Below are positions 44,057 to 56,939 of a stretch of DNA of 64,000 nucleotides, one piece after another. The stretch comes from Quercus robur. Taxonomy: Eukaryota; Streptophyta; Magnoliopsida; Fagales; Fagaceae. Made by a program: the position numbers and the translations under genes. The stretch covers positions 19,195,351 to 19,259,350 of the forward strand of contig NC_065544.1 in NCBI RefSeq assembly GCF_932294415.1, written 5' to 3'. Position 1 is the first letter of the stretch. Each line of letters starts with the position of its first letter. A model generated the notes under the pieces. It was not told where the DNA came from. It ran no database searches and saw nothing but the letters and a program-made list of their open reading frames with translations.

Positions 44057-45520
44057 TACAACTTAAGATACCCAAAACCCACTTCATCCAAGTTTATATT
44101 CTTAAAAAAATTTGCCACCTTACTACAATGCGTAAACACCCCAATTGCTATTTTACAACTTAAGATACCTAAAACCCACTTCATCCGAGTTTATATTCTT
44201 AAAAACATTTGCCACCTTGCTACAGTAAGGTCGCATATATGCAACCTTTTACTGTTTGTGGGTTGTAAAGAAAAAATAATTTTTTAATCTTGTGGTTGTG
44301 GGTGAAGAGAAAAGGAGAGTGCGAGGAAAGAGAGAGAGAATAATACTTTTTATTCTTTTATTAGGTAGTTTATATTATTTTATTGGGTTAATGTAAAAAT
44401 AAGAATTGGGATGTTGGGTGAATTGTAAAATAAGTTGGTAACAAAGATAAAGCGGTGTTTGAGGATGTAAAATAGTTTTTTTTTTTTTTTTTTTTTTTTT
44501 TTGCATCCCAGATGCTAGTGCTCTTAGAAATTTCTATTTTCACGAGTCTCACATAACCAAATTCTTTAAAACTTCTCTATTGTGCTGATTTTTTTTTTTT
44601 TTTTGGACTAAATGAGATTCCCCAAAACTTTTCAAGGGAGACTTGGCCATTTGGTCACCCATTTTAAACATTAGTGTTCAATGTTTAAACACTAAACACT
44701 AGTGTCCAAAAACAAAAACAAAAACACATTTGGTGCTCCATTCATGTTTAGGGTTGTTTGGAAAACATTGTTCAAAAACCCATGTTTGAAATGATGGTTT
44801 TGAAATCACCTTCGGCCTATTTTTAAACAACAAACACTAGTGTTCAGTGGCAATTGGGTAATTATTTTGAACACGGTATGGGCCCACCTGGTCAAACGAT
44901 GCTCTATGTATTGTCTCCTCTCATCTCTTCACGCCGAATCCATCTGCAAAGATCTCCTCATCTCACCCACACAGTTAGAGCACCCAGCGGCATTAATCTC
45001 ACCCACCTTCATAACTCCCCTCATCGACCCATATGACCCTTCTACACACTCCAGCTTACACCGCATCACCAACCTCAGTCAATCACATTAACCCCTTGCT
45101 CAGAATCATAATTCCATGCCCAACTGCCCCTAATCCTCGTAGAGATCCCACCCTCACCGACAAAGCTTTGGTGCTAACCAAAAGCCCTCCGCTTTAAAGT
45201 CAAACTCACACAGTGCGAAAGGCTTGGTCAGGTAAATATTTGTAATTTTCTTAATTTTTTGTTGTAGCTTTCTTTCACATCCTAATCTAACTCAGATCAG
45301 TTGACATTAATCCAGCTTATGGCTTATTTAGTCCCACATCTTCTTTCAGATGGAAGCCTCATCCTCCTCCACCTCTCTCGTGCTACAGAGCATCAGTGCC
45401 CTCCTCTGCTTCCTCCTCTCACCGTGTTCCCTTACTGGTAGGTCTACCTAAATGTAATCTGTTATAATTTTGTAGGTAGTGAATCATTTGTTTGCTTGTT
45501 CTGTTATAATTTCGTACCTA

Positions 45521-45720
45521 GGTCATGCATTTTGTCTTCATTTTGTGGCCTCTGTGTTATTGCCTTTAAATCCTTGAGATCAATAGGTGTAAGTGTAACT
45601 GTAAATTGTAAACATGTATAGGTCATGTATTTTGTCTTCATTTTGTGGCCTCTATGTTGTTGCCTTTAAATCCTTGAGATCAGTAGGTGTAAGTGTAACT
45701 GTAAACTATAAACATGTATA
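45521..45720. repeat. 100 bp tandem duplication
   Basis: Two units starting GGTCATG(C/T)ATTTTGTC at 45521 and 45621, over 90 percent alike by eye, within the 5' region of the Harbinger element. Confidence 0.85.
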
Positions 45721-46287
45721 TAAGTGTAACTATAATTGATGCACTATATACGTAAACATGATCTACTTAATAATCCCTTTCACTTGACAAAATTTTAAGG
45801 TATGATGGAGTGATTAATACACTAACTATTTGTAAGTTGACACTGTGGAGTCAATTATCTTAGCTTTTGTTTACTATAAGATTAAATAATATAAGTCTTG
45901 CCAAGCAATTATAATAATGATTGTTGTTGATATGAGTTATTGAGAAATGATTGTTGTTGATATGTAATTTATGTCGTATTACTCCATTATAATTACTAGA
46001 CTTTTTATATGTTCTTCAAATGTGCAACTTCTTGTTGATCCTCTTTGTTAGCAACCTTGCAGCCACTTATATTATTAGGTTCTTATATCATATATGATCA
46101 TTTATGGTCCTCGGCCTTGCTTATATTAAAATTCAGAAAATCTATCTTAAAATTTCCAAATTTAGACCTTAGTTTCTCTTATATGCCTGCTACTTGGTAC
46201 TTTTAGTGAGTAGGAAGTTAATGCTTTTAATCCATATCATACAATTTCAAATGACAAATCTATGTAAGTATACCAAAAGTTATTTAG

Positions 46288-47748
46288 ATGAAAAATGCCA
46301 CAACTGATGCCGAGAATGGGAAGTTGTGGTCTACCGCAGTCGAGAAGCATTTCATTGATGTATTGTTAGAAGAGGAAGCTAAAGGGAATATGCCCCAAGG
46401 CGTGTTCAAGACTGGAACTTGGACAGCCGTTATGAATGAGTTTAACAAATGTACAAATAAAAATTACAAGAAGACACAACTTACACAAAAATATCAACGA
46501 ATGAAAGGTTGACACCGCACATTCTCCCAGCTCATCGGACATACAGGAATGGGATGGGACCCCGTTGCAAATACGGTGATGGGCAGTGAGGAAGCATGGA
46601 CTGCTACAATTGCAGTAAGTCCTTTAACATACTCCAAACAAAATTTATTACAATTAGCTATATGCATGGTTTATGGTTGTAATTAAAATGACGCTGAAAT
46701 CTACCTTGTGTTCATAATAGCATGGCCCATCTTTTAAATATTGAATGTATTCACAACTAAAAAAGAGAAGAAAATCAAAAACAAAAATGTTTATATGGAC
46801 CAGCACTATGTTGTAAGTGTATATGTATCAAAAAAGCAATTTGCTAGATCTTTGTTTACTTTTCCCTGCATATCAAGAATATGGGGTTTATTAAACGGTG
46901 TATTAATAAATAGTGTGCCGAAATAGTTTTTGTAGCATTTTTACATGATGATGCTTTTAGAAATGGAATGAAATCTAATCTAAGGGGTTTATTACTATAG
47001 AATATATGTGTGATTTTGGTATAAAGTTAAAGTTTGATGAAATGCTATTACTCTTTCTATTTTTGGTATCTAAGAGTGACTGGTTATTATAGGGTTATTA
47101 TAATTACCCATCTGATTTTTATTGGGTTTTATATGAATAAGTCATCTAACCCAATATATATGGTTGTTAACAAGTCAATCATAAAGTCAAGGACTTCAAA
47201 AAAAAGGGGCTGCAACACTACAAGCTTTTCAATTCAAACACAGCCATGGGTTTCCTCCAAATATCATCTACCTAACCAACTCCCAACAATGATGAAGAGA
47301 GAGAGTTGGATGCAGCCTTCCTATCATCGAGGGTAAATGTCAATGTCGACGCCGATAGTGTGGACGACATGGAGGAGCTGCCCACACCGAGTGAAGCCCA
47401 AAACTGAAGGAGAGCTGAAAAGCGGCCAATTGAACCGTCTCATTCAAGCGGAAAAAGGAAGAAAGGCATTCCCTTGAAACCATGACCAAGGCAATTTGGG
47501 GGTTTACTGACATAAGGAATCGAAGGGGGAAAGAGTCCACCGACACCGGAGAGTCTGGTGTGGGGGGTGATACTGAGTCAGTTATGCAAGCTGTAACACT
47601 GCTCAACCAGCACACCGATGTGGATCATGTCACATATTGCAAGGTCGTGCAGGAGCTTCATAACCCCAAGAGTAGAGCCGCATTTTTTGCAATGATGGTC
47701 AATAGAAGAAGGGCTTGGATTGAGTTCATTGGGGGTGGATTGCAGTAG
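46288..47748 (+). pseudogene. PIF/Harbinger ORF1, Myb/SANT-like DNA-binding protein
   Basis: Exon one from ATG 46288: LWSTAVEKHFIDVLLEEEAK, GNMPQGVFKTGTWTAVMNEF and KKTQLTQKYQRMKG, a Myb/SANT-like (Myb_DNA-bind_3) domain. A stop at 46510 interrupts it. The frame then resumes as FSQLIGHTGMGWDPVANTV to a clean donor (GCA/GTAAGT, 46615). A decayed middle part near 47205-47275 reads GLQHYKLFNSNTAMGFLQIS. The last part, 47482-47748, reads DHVTYCKVVQELHNPKSRAA and RRRAWIEFIGG, the usual C-terminus. Family members help the transposase bind DNA and enter the nucleus. Stops and lost exons make this one dead. Confidence 0.8.
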
Positions 47749-48019
47749 TAGTAGGGGTGGTTGAGATGAGCATGGTTTAGATAGCCTAGGAAGTTAATTA
47801 GTACTCTTATTTTGCTTTCATGTCAATAAGCAAAGTCTGTATTATGTTAAAATTTTGAACAATGTTTGCATGTTGCCTTCCTTTATTATGTTGAATGTTT
47901 TGGACATCTATGCTACTTATGTAAGAAATATGTTTTGTGGTTGTCGTCTCTTCTATGGATTGCTTTGTTTGGTAACATATATAATTTAGAAATCCTGATG
48001 TCTTCTTTATGGAATTTCT

Positions 48020-48305
48020 GTGGTACACACAGTAATATCTATATATATATATATATAATTTATTTAATACACGCAGTAACATCTATATATATATAGTACT
48101 TCCAGCAACATATAGACTCATTTATATATACATGCATAATTATATATACTAACTTATGCAGAATTAAATTTTCTCACTTATACAGAAATATATATACCAA
48201 CGTATATATACATACAGCAATATATACTCATTTATATATATACTAACTTATATATACAGCCATATAGATATATATATATATATAGCAATATATATATATA
48301 TATGT
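48020..48305. repeat. AT-rich minisatellite
   Basis: Irregular units of 'cagtaacatctatatatata', 'atatatactaacttata' and 'cagcaatatata' between ORF1 and the transposase of the Harbinger element. Confidence 0.6.
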
Positions 48306-48361
48306 ACTTCTTTATAGTGGTTGATGTGAACTTATTGGTTGCCCACAAGTGTGATTCAGTT

Positions 48362-50890
48362 ATGGCCGATACCGATTCATATCGTGATTCAGTCATGGCT
48401 AACCTCGATTCAGATGAGTACAATAGTGAGGTGGAGCTCGAGATTGCCACAGCCTATGTTCAGCTATGTATAGAGTACGTGCAAAAGTCCTACATGAAGC
48501 AAACTATGTGCACTAGTATCCTGAATGGGAGGTCATATGTCCAAGAAGTACTAGAAGAAAATCCCCAAGTATGTTATGACATCTTCTACATGGACAAGAC
48601 CATTTTTAGGCACTTATGTAATGAGTTGAAGCGGCTGCACCTATTAAAGGAGGACACTGGTATTGTTTTAGTTGAGGAGGCCGTTGGAGTATTGCTATTT
48701 ATCGCCGGACACAATGCTGACTACCGGCTAACTGCCAACCGCTTCCAACATTCTCTCGAGACCATTCAAAGGCAGTTTTAACGTGCCTTGCATGCTATCC
48801 ATGCTTTGGGATGTCTCATCATCCAGCCCGATGCTGATGCGGCTAAGCTTCCTCATTCACTTCGAGGGAATGAGAAATATTATCCATGGTTTGAGGTATG
48901 CTTTGATTCATTAAAATGTGAAATATCTGGGTAGAGGTTTTCATTGTGTTAATGTTGTTGAAAATGTATCATACTTATACATTCAAAGGCTAAATTGAAG
49001 AATTCACTATGCTTGACATTAGATACATTAAGCAAGAACGAACAATGACACTGCCAATTCTTACTTGATTGACATTGTTTTGAAGAAGTTTGCACCAATG
49101 GTGGATCCAATCTATCCAGACATTGGAAATCCCCAAGTTTAATTTACCTAATTAAAGCTACCTATTTTCTTAACAGAAATGTGTGGGGGCCATCGATGGG
49201 ACGCACATAAGTGCTTCTGCCCCATCTGGTAGGACCACCGCTTTCAAAGTTAGACGAAGTGACATCACCCAAAACGTGATGTGTGCATGCAACTTCGACA
49301 TGCGGCTTACGTATGTGCATTCTGGATGGGAAATGAGTGCAAATGATTCATGAGTCATGCAGGACACACTTGGACATGCCGAGTATAAGTTCCCTTGGCC
49401 GCTTAAAGGTTAAAAAAAATATATATATATATATATATATATTTGGTGCATTTGGTTTTGGAGTTGTTCTTTGGGATTGAGATCTGTTGGGTATTTTTGG
49501 TAAGCAATCTGGTCAAAAAGTTTAGTGGGTTTTAGTCACTTGTCATCCACTTTTTTAATTTAGAGTTATTTCAAGTAATTTAGTTGGATTTGAAATGTGG
49601 ATTACCATAGATGGTTCCCTTATTTGAGTTGAATAATTAAAGTTTCTCACCTCTTTATTAACTTCATCTTTATTTGTAGTTTATGAATTTAGATTCTGTA
49701 TTTGCATCATCACTTCTATAAATGGTAACTATGTTTCTGTGTATTTTTATTGATGCTTCCAGAATCTTCATTGTGGTAGTGGAGTTTTGTGATTGAAGTT
49801 TTGCTGGTTTATGACTTGATTAATTAAAGTTGTGAGGATCTAGGCTGCTTGCATTATAACAAATCATTGTAATAGAATAATGGTGGGGCTAAGCTTTTGT
49901 TAGGAGATGGAAATAGAATAATGTTTTGGTCATTGTGAAGCAGTATGGTCCAATGAGGCTGTAAGACTCACAAGCAAATGCTAAATTCCAAAAAAACAAA
50001 AACAAAAACAAAAAGATTATAATCCTTCAATTATCAATTGTAGAGAGGAAAAAGATTGAAGTAATGATACTTCCACTTTTGCTTTATCCATTGAAAGCTA
50101 TTTAAAGTTATTTTGGTCTAAACAAGCTCAATGGTCTTAGTAAGTTGGATCATTAAGAACTATCGAATGATGAGTTTAGCATATTATTTTACTATACTAA
50201 CCTGTCGGAAACTACTAACATTTCATCCTATACTCTTTACTTTGAATCTGTCATTGGTAATAAGGAAGCATCAAAAACTGTCTTTTGCTACTTGGGTCTT
50301 AGTGGCTGTATGGTGATCCTTTTACAATTTTTACTTTATTGTCACTTAAAAATACTTGTGTTGGGTAACATTAATTGCCAATGGTTATCACTCTTATTGC
50401 AGGATCGTACTATCTTGTTGACTCGAGATACACAATAGGCAATGCATTCCTCCCCCCACACAAGTCTGCACGCTACCATGCCTAGGAGTTTCGGGGTGTG
50501 AACCGGCAACCTACTACCCCACAAAAGTTGTTCAATTATAGGCATTCGTCATTGCAAATGGTGATTGAATGATGCTTTGGCATGTTGAAGGCGAGGTTCC
50601 CGATCCTGACTGAAATACACTCCTTCTCCATCTCTAGACAACGGCTAATTGTGACCGCTTGCTGTGCACTACACGACTTTATCCGCATGTATAACCGAGT
50701 GGATGAAATGTTCCGTGTGTGGGAAGGATCATTTGTGCGTAACAACGATGCAAGCATAGCGGGAGCTACACGCATAGGCAGTGGAGGCATTGAAGAAGCT
50801 TTTAATGCTCGGGCACAACGAGCGATGTTGGAGTATTGTGATGCAATAACTGCTACTATATGGGCAGATTACACAGGCAACCGTGATTGA
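48362..50890 (+). pseudogene. PIF/Harbinger transposase (HARBI1-like DDE nuclease)
   Basis: Part one (about 48362-48898) has a helical N-terminus with ENPQVCYDIFYMDKTIFRHL, GVLLFIAGHNADYRLTANRF and HSLETIQRQF, then a stop at 48779, then HALGCLIIQPD and a donor after YYPWFE. Part two (49178-49408), after a TTAACAG acceptor, has KCVGAIDGTHISASAPSG with the first catalytic Asp and VHSGWEMSANDS with the second Asp, then another stop at 49351. Part three (50403-50890) has SYYLVDSRYTIGNAFLPPHK (third acidic residue of this fold), stops at 50484 and 50566, and the usual C-terminus FPILTEIHSFSISRQRLIVT..ALHDFIR. The exon layout and motif order are those of plant PIF transposases; at least four stops make it inactive. 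Confidence 0.88.
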
Positions 50891-51626
50891 GCTTTTTGGG
50901 AATAGATTGTAAATGTGGATAACATGGAACTATAACTGTTGTTGACATTGTTGGTTTGTTTTCCTTGCTTTTTAGTTCAGATTCAAAATAGAATCTCCTG
51001 ATTTTTGGTTGGTCTTTGAAACAGTTGTCATCACTAGGAACATTTTTCTTTTTGTTTTTTTCATTTCCTTTTTAAAAAAAAAAATTACATGGTCTTGTAT
51101 TTTCATTTTTGGATTTGGCTCTTGGTATTATTAAACTAGCGAAGTCAAAACATTTGGATGGATGCATCATCCATCCATAGTGTAGCAATTGATCATGTTG
51201 GTTTTCTTTTATTTATAGGTACTGTGGCAATTAAGACTTGAGACTGTTTTATGGACTGAAATTGTTGGTAAAAGATAGTAAATGTATTATTTTCCATGGA
51301 AAATGTAGTAGTTGAGGAATGCAAGGCATGGAAGAAACAATTCATAAGAGTCATCGTGCAATCTGTTGTACTCAAATTTCTTCAAAGTACAATTCTGGCC
51401 AAATTAGTGACTATGACTTGATTTATAGGTCTGCCCAATTTTGTGTAAAGTTGATAATTTTCTCGCGAAATAATGTAAAATGTACTATAGCCAAACTTTG
51501 GATAACATCAATTTCAAGTGAATATAAAACATTTTCAACTTCAAGAAATAGGTCAATGAAAATTGGAGCATTCATGGAGTAACTTACAAACTATTAATCC
51601 AATAACATACTATTGTAAAAGTACTA

Positions 51627-52175
51627 TTAAGCCAATAACATATTATTGTAAGAGTCAAGAGTCAGCCCCGTATATATACCTAGCACTAGCAAAATGGATG
51701 ACTCAAGATTGTCCAAAAATAGTACACAACGCATCAAGGAAATGGGAGTCGATAGTACATAATAAGTAATATGGTTACACAGCAAGAACGAACACATCAT
51801 CATAACAGTTTGGTTTACACCATTGTCATAGTTAGCAGTAGTGCAAGCACGGTGCATAACAGACACCATCCAATGAACATAATCTTGACCATTTTTTTTG
51901 TTTGATCTAAGGGGGTGGACCTTGTCATGCATGACCCTCAATTCCTCTCGCAATACACACAGCTCTTCTTGTAGTTACTGGAAATCCTCTGCATATGACA
52001 ATGGCGTCTTCAATGGAATACACCATTAAAAAAACCCACATGCGTCCTTTAAGCAACATTGGAAAAGCTCGTACCAGTTCTAATTTCGCTTATCCGAAAT
52101 CCTCACGCTTGCTCTCAAGTCACGGAAACAGTTGGAATTTCGAAACTGATGGCCATCGTCAATATCCTCATGCAT
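51627..52175 (-). pseudogene. GRF-type zinc-finger protein relic, antisense in the Harbinger element
   Basis: Minus strand from ATG 52175: NSNCFRDLRASVRISDKRN, stop, then NWYELFQCCLKDACGFF, stop, W. This fits the zf-GRF pattern C-x-C..LRTS..NPGR.F..C...C.FF.W with the second Cys replaced by Arg. It is followed by a leucine/glutamate-rich coil, QEELCVLREELRVMHDKV, a common tail in small plant GRF proteins, then a hydrophobic stretch (MMMCSFLLC). Three in-frame stops show decay. GRF fingers bind single-stranded nucleic acid in other proteins; the role here is unknown. The call rests on spacing rather than close identity. Confidence 0.5.
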
Positions 52176-52239
52176 TGCGTCTAACATATGCAAGAAGAAG
52201 CCACAAATGTACTCACTTACACATTACAAAATGATCACT

Positions 52240-53640
52240 ATTAAACAACCATTTGAACATGCTATCAATTCGTGCAACAAAAACTATAGCAACATATCCA
52301 AGCAAACCCTATGGCTATACAATTTCCTATAACTGTTTTCAATTTTCGGAGCAAGATTAATACAAAATTTCAAATTTTGAATTAGAAAATCATCATTCAC
52401 AAAACCATCATTACAGAGAAAACCAAAAGTACTCCTAAACCTCACAAAACCTTTCTTTTGATCACTATAATTGAGGAATTGGCCTCAACAGCACCACATT
52501 ATATCCATCATATCCAAATTGAGTTCAACAAAATTTAGTCAAACCTACCACAAAATCATCAAATTCACCAAGCTTAAATTCATGAATAATTAAACTAAAC
52601 CCAATCAACTAAAACTAACAGTAAAAATTCACTAATGAAACTAATAATCAGCTACGGAGAATTTCATATTAGCTTAAAAATCACACTCAAAAGACCCTCC
52701 AATTTCAAACAGCAAGCAAGCAACATTGGAGTTTGATAGCTAAGAAACCCTAGGAAAAACCATAAGAAATTATTAATTTAGAGTTCAAAAGATTTGTTAG
52801 CCCTTTTTTATTTTTTATTTATTTTAATCTTCCGACGCTTTCTCAGCAACCAAACAGAGTGTTAAGAAAAATGAAAAATTGAATAGGTTGTAAATCAAAT
52901 ATTGTTTCAACAGCAAAAGATTTCGAGAATGTACCGTAAAGATGTCGAGAATGTACCTAAAAGATGTCGAGAATGTAGGGTGTGTATGTTTGGATTGTAA
53001 ATCAAATATTGTTTCAACAGCAAACAAAGAATAGAAAAAATGGGTTTTCCCAATTGGTGAGGAAAACAAAAACAAAAAAACAAAAATCAAAAAATTGAGA
53101 AATCTGTGAGTGAAGAAGGAACTGTTCAATCTTTAGACAAAAAACCATTGACAAGCAAGGTGAAAGTGAGATTCAAACCTAGATCTTGGAGTGATGGGTC
53201 GGCGGCGACAAAAGCTCAATTAGTTGCTAGGTCTTGGAGTGCTGACAGTGGAGATGAGATCTGAGGAACGTGAAGCCCAACCGTGTTCTCTTCTGAGGTG
53301 TCAATGGAGATGAGGACTATACGTGGGTTTGGTTTTCTGCTCTTAGGGAAGAGAAGGGATAAAGAAGGAAAGAGAGGAGCAACAGGAATAGATGTATTCC
53401 CTCTCCTAATTTAAAAAATGTTTATTTCGTACTTTGGTCAGCTTTTTTTAAAATTCAACACATACATACCAAACACATATTTATGTTTTTGAACATTGAA
53501 ACATGTTATTTAAACCATGATACCAAGCACATTTTTTTGTTTTATAAATACTAAAAACACGTTTTTCAACAACACTTTTTAAACCACAATTTTCACATCT
53601 TTTTAAACAACAATTTTTGAATTCCATGACCAAACGGGCT
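52240..53640. other. Right sub-terminal region of Harbinger element
   Basis: Non-coding AT-rich DNA. A 27 bp word 'gattgtaaatcaaatattgtttcaac' occurs twice (about 52890 and 52994) and 'gatgtcgagaatgta' occurs in tandem (52940-52980). No gene recognised. Confidence 0.5.
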
Positions 53641-54043
53641 CTAATTGAGCTTTGTCCACAACAAATTTCTCCTCCTTAAAAATATTTTTTTTTAAATTGC
53701 TGAATATTTTACCAAGATTATAATTAATAAATTTTATACTATATGAAACACTATCGTCAAGCATAAATTTCCAAGATATATATTACTTTGAGCTTTTGTT
53801 TTTTAATTATGAATTAATATATACGATAGCTTAGCCTTCCTCCCCCCACCCCCACCTAAACAAAATTTAATGGTTCGCCCAAACCTAAAATTATTAACAT
53901 GGTAAGAACGTGATGTTGTCTAAATAGGGATAAAGCAATCCCTAGATAGCTAATCTCATCATTTGTGCATAAAGAATCATTATTAGAATAATTATAATGA
54001 TAATAGTAAGTAACTATTATTGTGAATAGATTGCAGGGTGCTT

Positions 54044-54994
54044 GGCCTGTTTGGTTTGAAGCATCACTCAAACTCAACTCTCATAACTCAATTCTTGTAA
54101 TTCAAAACTTTATTTCATATCTCATATTTTATTCTCTATTTTTTATCTTAACTCATTCCTAATTTGTTTGGCTAAAAAATTTGGCTTCAATTTTCTTAAC
54201 TTTAACCCAAAAGGATGGAGCCCACACATCTACTTAGGTCAGAACGGTCTTCCCTTACCCGTGAACATTCTCTCTTCAATTGAGAGTTGAGACAACCCTC
54301 TAGGAACTGAAGAGGCCAAACCCAGAGGCTAGCAACCAACTTAAAGTTTCCTCGCCTCCTACCACCACCGACAACCTACAACTCCACCAATCAAAACTCT
54401 CAAAAACCCAATTTACCACAATTGTTTTACATCCACCACCTCACAAATCACAAAAAATCAAACCCATCCACCATAGCAAATTCACTCACACTACCAACAC
54501 CACAACAAATTCTCCCATAAAACCCACAAACTCTAAATAAATAAAACCCATAAACGCAGATCACAACCCAAATTGGAGTGCTAAGAAAGAAAGAAAAAGC
54601 TAAGAAAAGAAAGAGAAAAAGCTGAGAGCAAAGAACTCTGGGTGAAGGAGAAAAAAAAAACATAAAGGAGAAGAAAGAAGCGTACAAATTGAAGAAGAAA
54701 AAAAAAAGTGTTGGCACCTGATTTTTGATGTGGACTTGACATTGAGTTGTGTCCCACATATTTGCCAAAATTTACAAGAATGCCACATAACTCATAACTC
54801 ATGATTCAAAAACAACAAAAACTTGTTTTCAATTTTCATCACCCAAACTCAGTTTTTTTGAGTTTTGAGTGATGAAAATTGAGTTATGGGAACAAAACCA
54901 AACAAGCTTAATTGTAGTGGAATCCAGAAAATTTGAGAATTGAGTGATGAAAATTGAGTATCGAGTGATGATTTTGCCTAAACCAAAAAACCCC
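54044..54994. mobile_element. Tourist-like element, 951 bp
   Basis: Left GGCCTGTTTGGTTTGAAGC and right complement GGGGTTTTTTGGTTTAGGC, followed on both sides by 'atcactc.a.actcaa.ttt' words. The right half repeats 'ttgagtgatgaaaattgagt' four times. TTA lies right of the element, but the left flank is CTT, so the duplication is uncertain. No gene is inside. Confidence 0.55.
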
Positions 54995-56500
54995 TTAACG
55001 TTTTCCCTACCCGTAAACGGGTCTTCAAACATGTTCCAATAGCTCATAGGTACTTCACTGTCAAATTCAAGATAGAAAGCCTCACAAGCTCTTAATATTA
55101 GGCCGATAATAAAATTAATTAAATATTATGTGGCCAATCACACATATATAGAAAATCGACTCTACTCACCCTTCTAACATTGAGAACTCACTAGAGGTTG
55201 GTCCGAAATTTGGTATCTAGAATCCTCACTCTTGAGCTCCTCATATAGCCTTCTCCCAACTTCAGGTCCTTTTATCATCATCAGCTTTCCTCAAACTAAG
55301 ATAGACTCTGGAGAAGATACCAAGACTGCGTTGGACTCTAGTGAAGGAAGACATGATAGTGAAGGTATGGGATGATTGGAAAGTGGAGAATAAGAGTGAG
55401 GATTTGGACCTAGAATGGTTGATTTCATTTCCAATGATTTGAAGACAATGTTCTTGGCACTGGCAATATCAGCACTTCAATCCTTAATGGCCGAGTCAAG
55501 GTACAGCAAAAATGCGGTTTTTTTTTTTTTTTAGTTTATGTTTGTGGTAATAAAGTTTGGATAGTATTCATAAGCGTCATTGAGCTATAGAAGGGTGAGC
55601 AAACAATCAACAAGCAAACCACTCATCTAATTGAGGCCACTTCTTTGGTAGACCACAAGTTCTGCGCCATCTGCTGCCAGGGCCGGCCCAAGGCCTAGAC
55701 CTAAGGCCCCACAACAACAACAAAATATCTTAGGAAGAAAAAAAGCCCATGCCCAGTTGTAAAAGGCCCATAAATTTTTAAATGATTGAGTACTTAAAAA
55801 AAAAATTATGTAATTCTAAAAATACCACAAATTTTACTATAGGCTTACAAACTGACATGTTACCAATTACATAAAAGAGTAATTCAAACACTCATTAATT
55901 AAGTTGTTAAAGATCATCAATCACAGTCATTATCAGTTTATCACATTATATTATGAACATTTTGTAGTATCTTTAGTATTTTTATTTTTGATATATAACA
56001 AAACTTCCAAAATAAGAGACCAATAGAAATTTAACCCAATTGAAAACTTAAAATGTTTCAAAAAAATGTTGCAAATGTGTTACATCATCAATGATGACTA
56101 ATCTCCCTTAATAGTTTGAGACTTTAATTTTTGTAAACTAGTCACTACAAAGTCACACACAAAATAATATCTAACAATTTCTTCCTCTTAAAAAGAAGAT
56201 ATAAAATTGAAATTTAGATTACAAATTTAGTTAATTATGCATAGTTATGTATCCAAGTTAAAGTAAGAGAGGTGGCATTACATATTTTGTTAATTCTACT
56301 AGTCTAATCCACTGTGTAACCTGCGTGCGTGTGCATATTTATATAGATAGACTCATAGACAGATTCTTGTTTAAAAATGAAATTTCAGTTTTAAGGAAAT
56401 AAAGGAAAAGGAAGAAAGTGATGTAAATTCCAAGTTAGCACATTTTGGAGATTGTCACAGCCCCTCCTTCACATTCACCTTCTAATCATGCATGCAACTA
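54995..56500. other. Intergenic DNA with a hAT-like end at 55678
   Basis: CAGGGCCGGCCCAAGGCC at 55678 followed by 'tagacctaaggccccac' looks like the left end of a hAT-type element; a related end is at 63780. No partner end is seen. The stretch 55200-55670 has gene-like composition but no frame I can recognise. Confidence 0.45.
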
Positions 56501-56939
56501 GGAAAGATAAGTGTAAACTCCCTTCATTGCCTATTTAGTTAGGCTACAAAATTGAAACAAGCCAATCGATTTATTTCTTAAAAGCGTCAACATTTTTTTC
56601 TTAAAAATACAGTTTACTTCTACCGAATTTACGATGGGAGAGTAAGGTTTTTTGAGTTCAACACTCATTGGATGCATGTGTAATTCATCAATTTCATTTT
56701 TTTGGGGTGCGGGGGTAGAGAAAACCTTGTACACACTGCGATTGGCCAAATCTAATGCACGGTATTCTTTTTTATTGACCACAACTCAAGGTCTCCATAG
56801 CTAAAAAAATGCAAAAGTCCTCATGAAGAAAACCATATAGGCATTCCTAGTTTACAGAACAGATTAAATGTTCAGAAGCAGTTATTACGATTTGAAAGTA
56901 GAAATGCAAATTAAGATGCTGCAAAATCATCTCCCCCCA

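Larger units (their letters stand above)
42208..44523. mobile_element. PIF/Harbinger-like MITE interrupted by the Pack-MULE
   Basis: Left end TAGCACTAGCATTGGGGCG and right complement GAGCACTAGCATCTGGGATG, flanked by TTA on both sides (42205-42207 and 44524-44526). Its body is 42208-42257 plus 44066-44523 and has an internal duplication ('gcgtaaacacccc.attgctattttacaacttaagatacc..aaaccc', 42226 and 44131). A T-run of about 30 is at 44476-44502. The Pack-MULE at 42258-44056 lies inside. Confidence 0.7.
44645..53640 (+). mobile_element. PIF/Harbinger transposon, about 9 kb, degenerate
   Basis: Left end GGCCATTTGGTCACC and right complement AGCCCGTTTGGTCATGG, with AC/TG- and TTTAAAC-rich sub-ends ('aaacactagtgttc' left, 'tttaaaccac..tttaaacaacaa' right). 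The flanking trinucleotides are CTT and CTA, only partly matching. Between them are both genes of a PIF/Harbinger element in the same orientation: a Myb/SANT-like ORF1 (46288-47748) and a DDE transposase (48302-50890), each intron-bearing and broken. A GRF-zinc-finger-like relic lies antisense at 51627-52175. The outer borders are the least certain part. Confidence 0.75.

Noticed and set aside
51995..52234. 79-codon plus-strand frame in the Harbinger right part
   Set aside because: Antisense shadow of the GRF-like relic, which has the meaningful residue spacing.
54448..54802. Phe/Ser-rich minus-strand frames in the Tourist-like element
   Set aside because: Translation of A/G-rich low-complexity DNA; no protein family.
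56531..56782. 83-codon minus-strand frame downstream of QCR6
   Set aside because: Composition unlike a conserved protein; most likely QCR6 3' flank or UTR.
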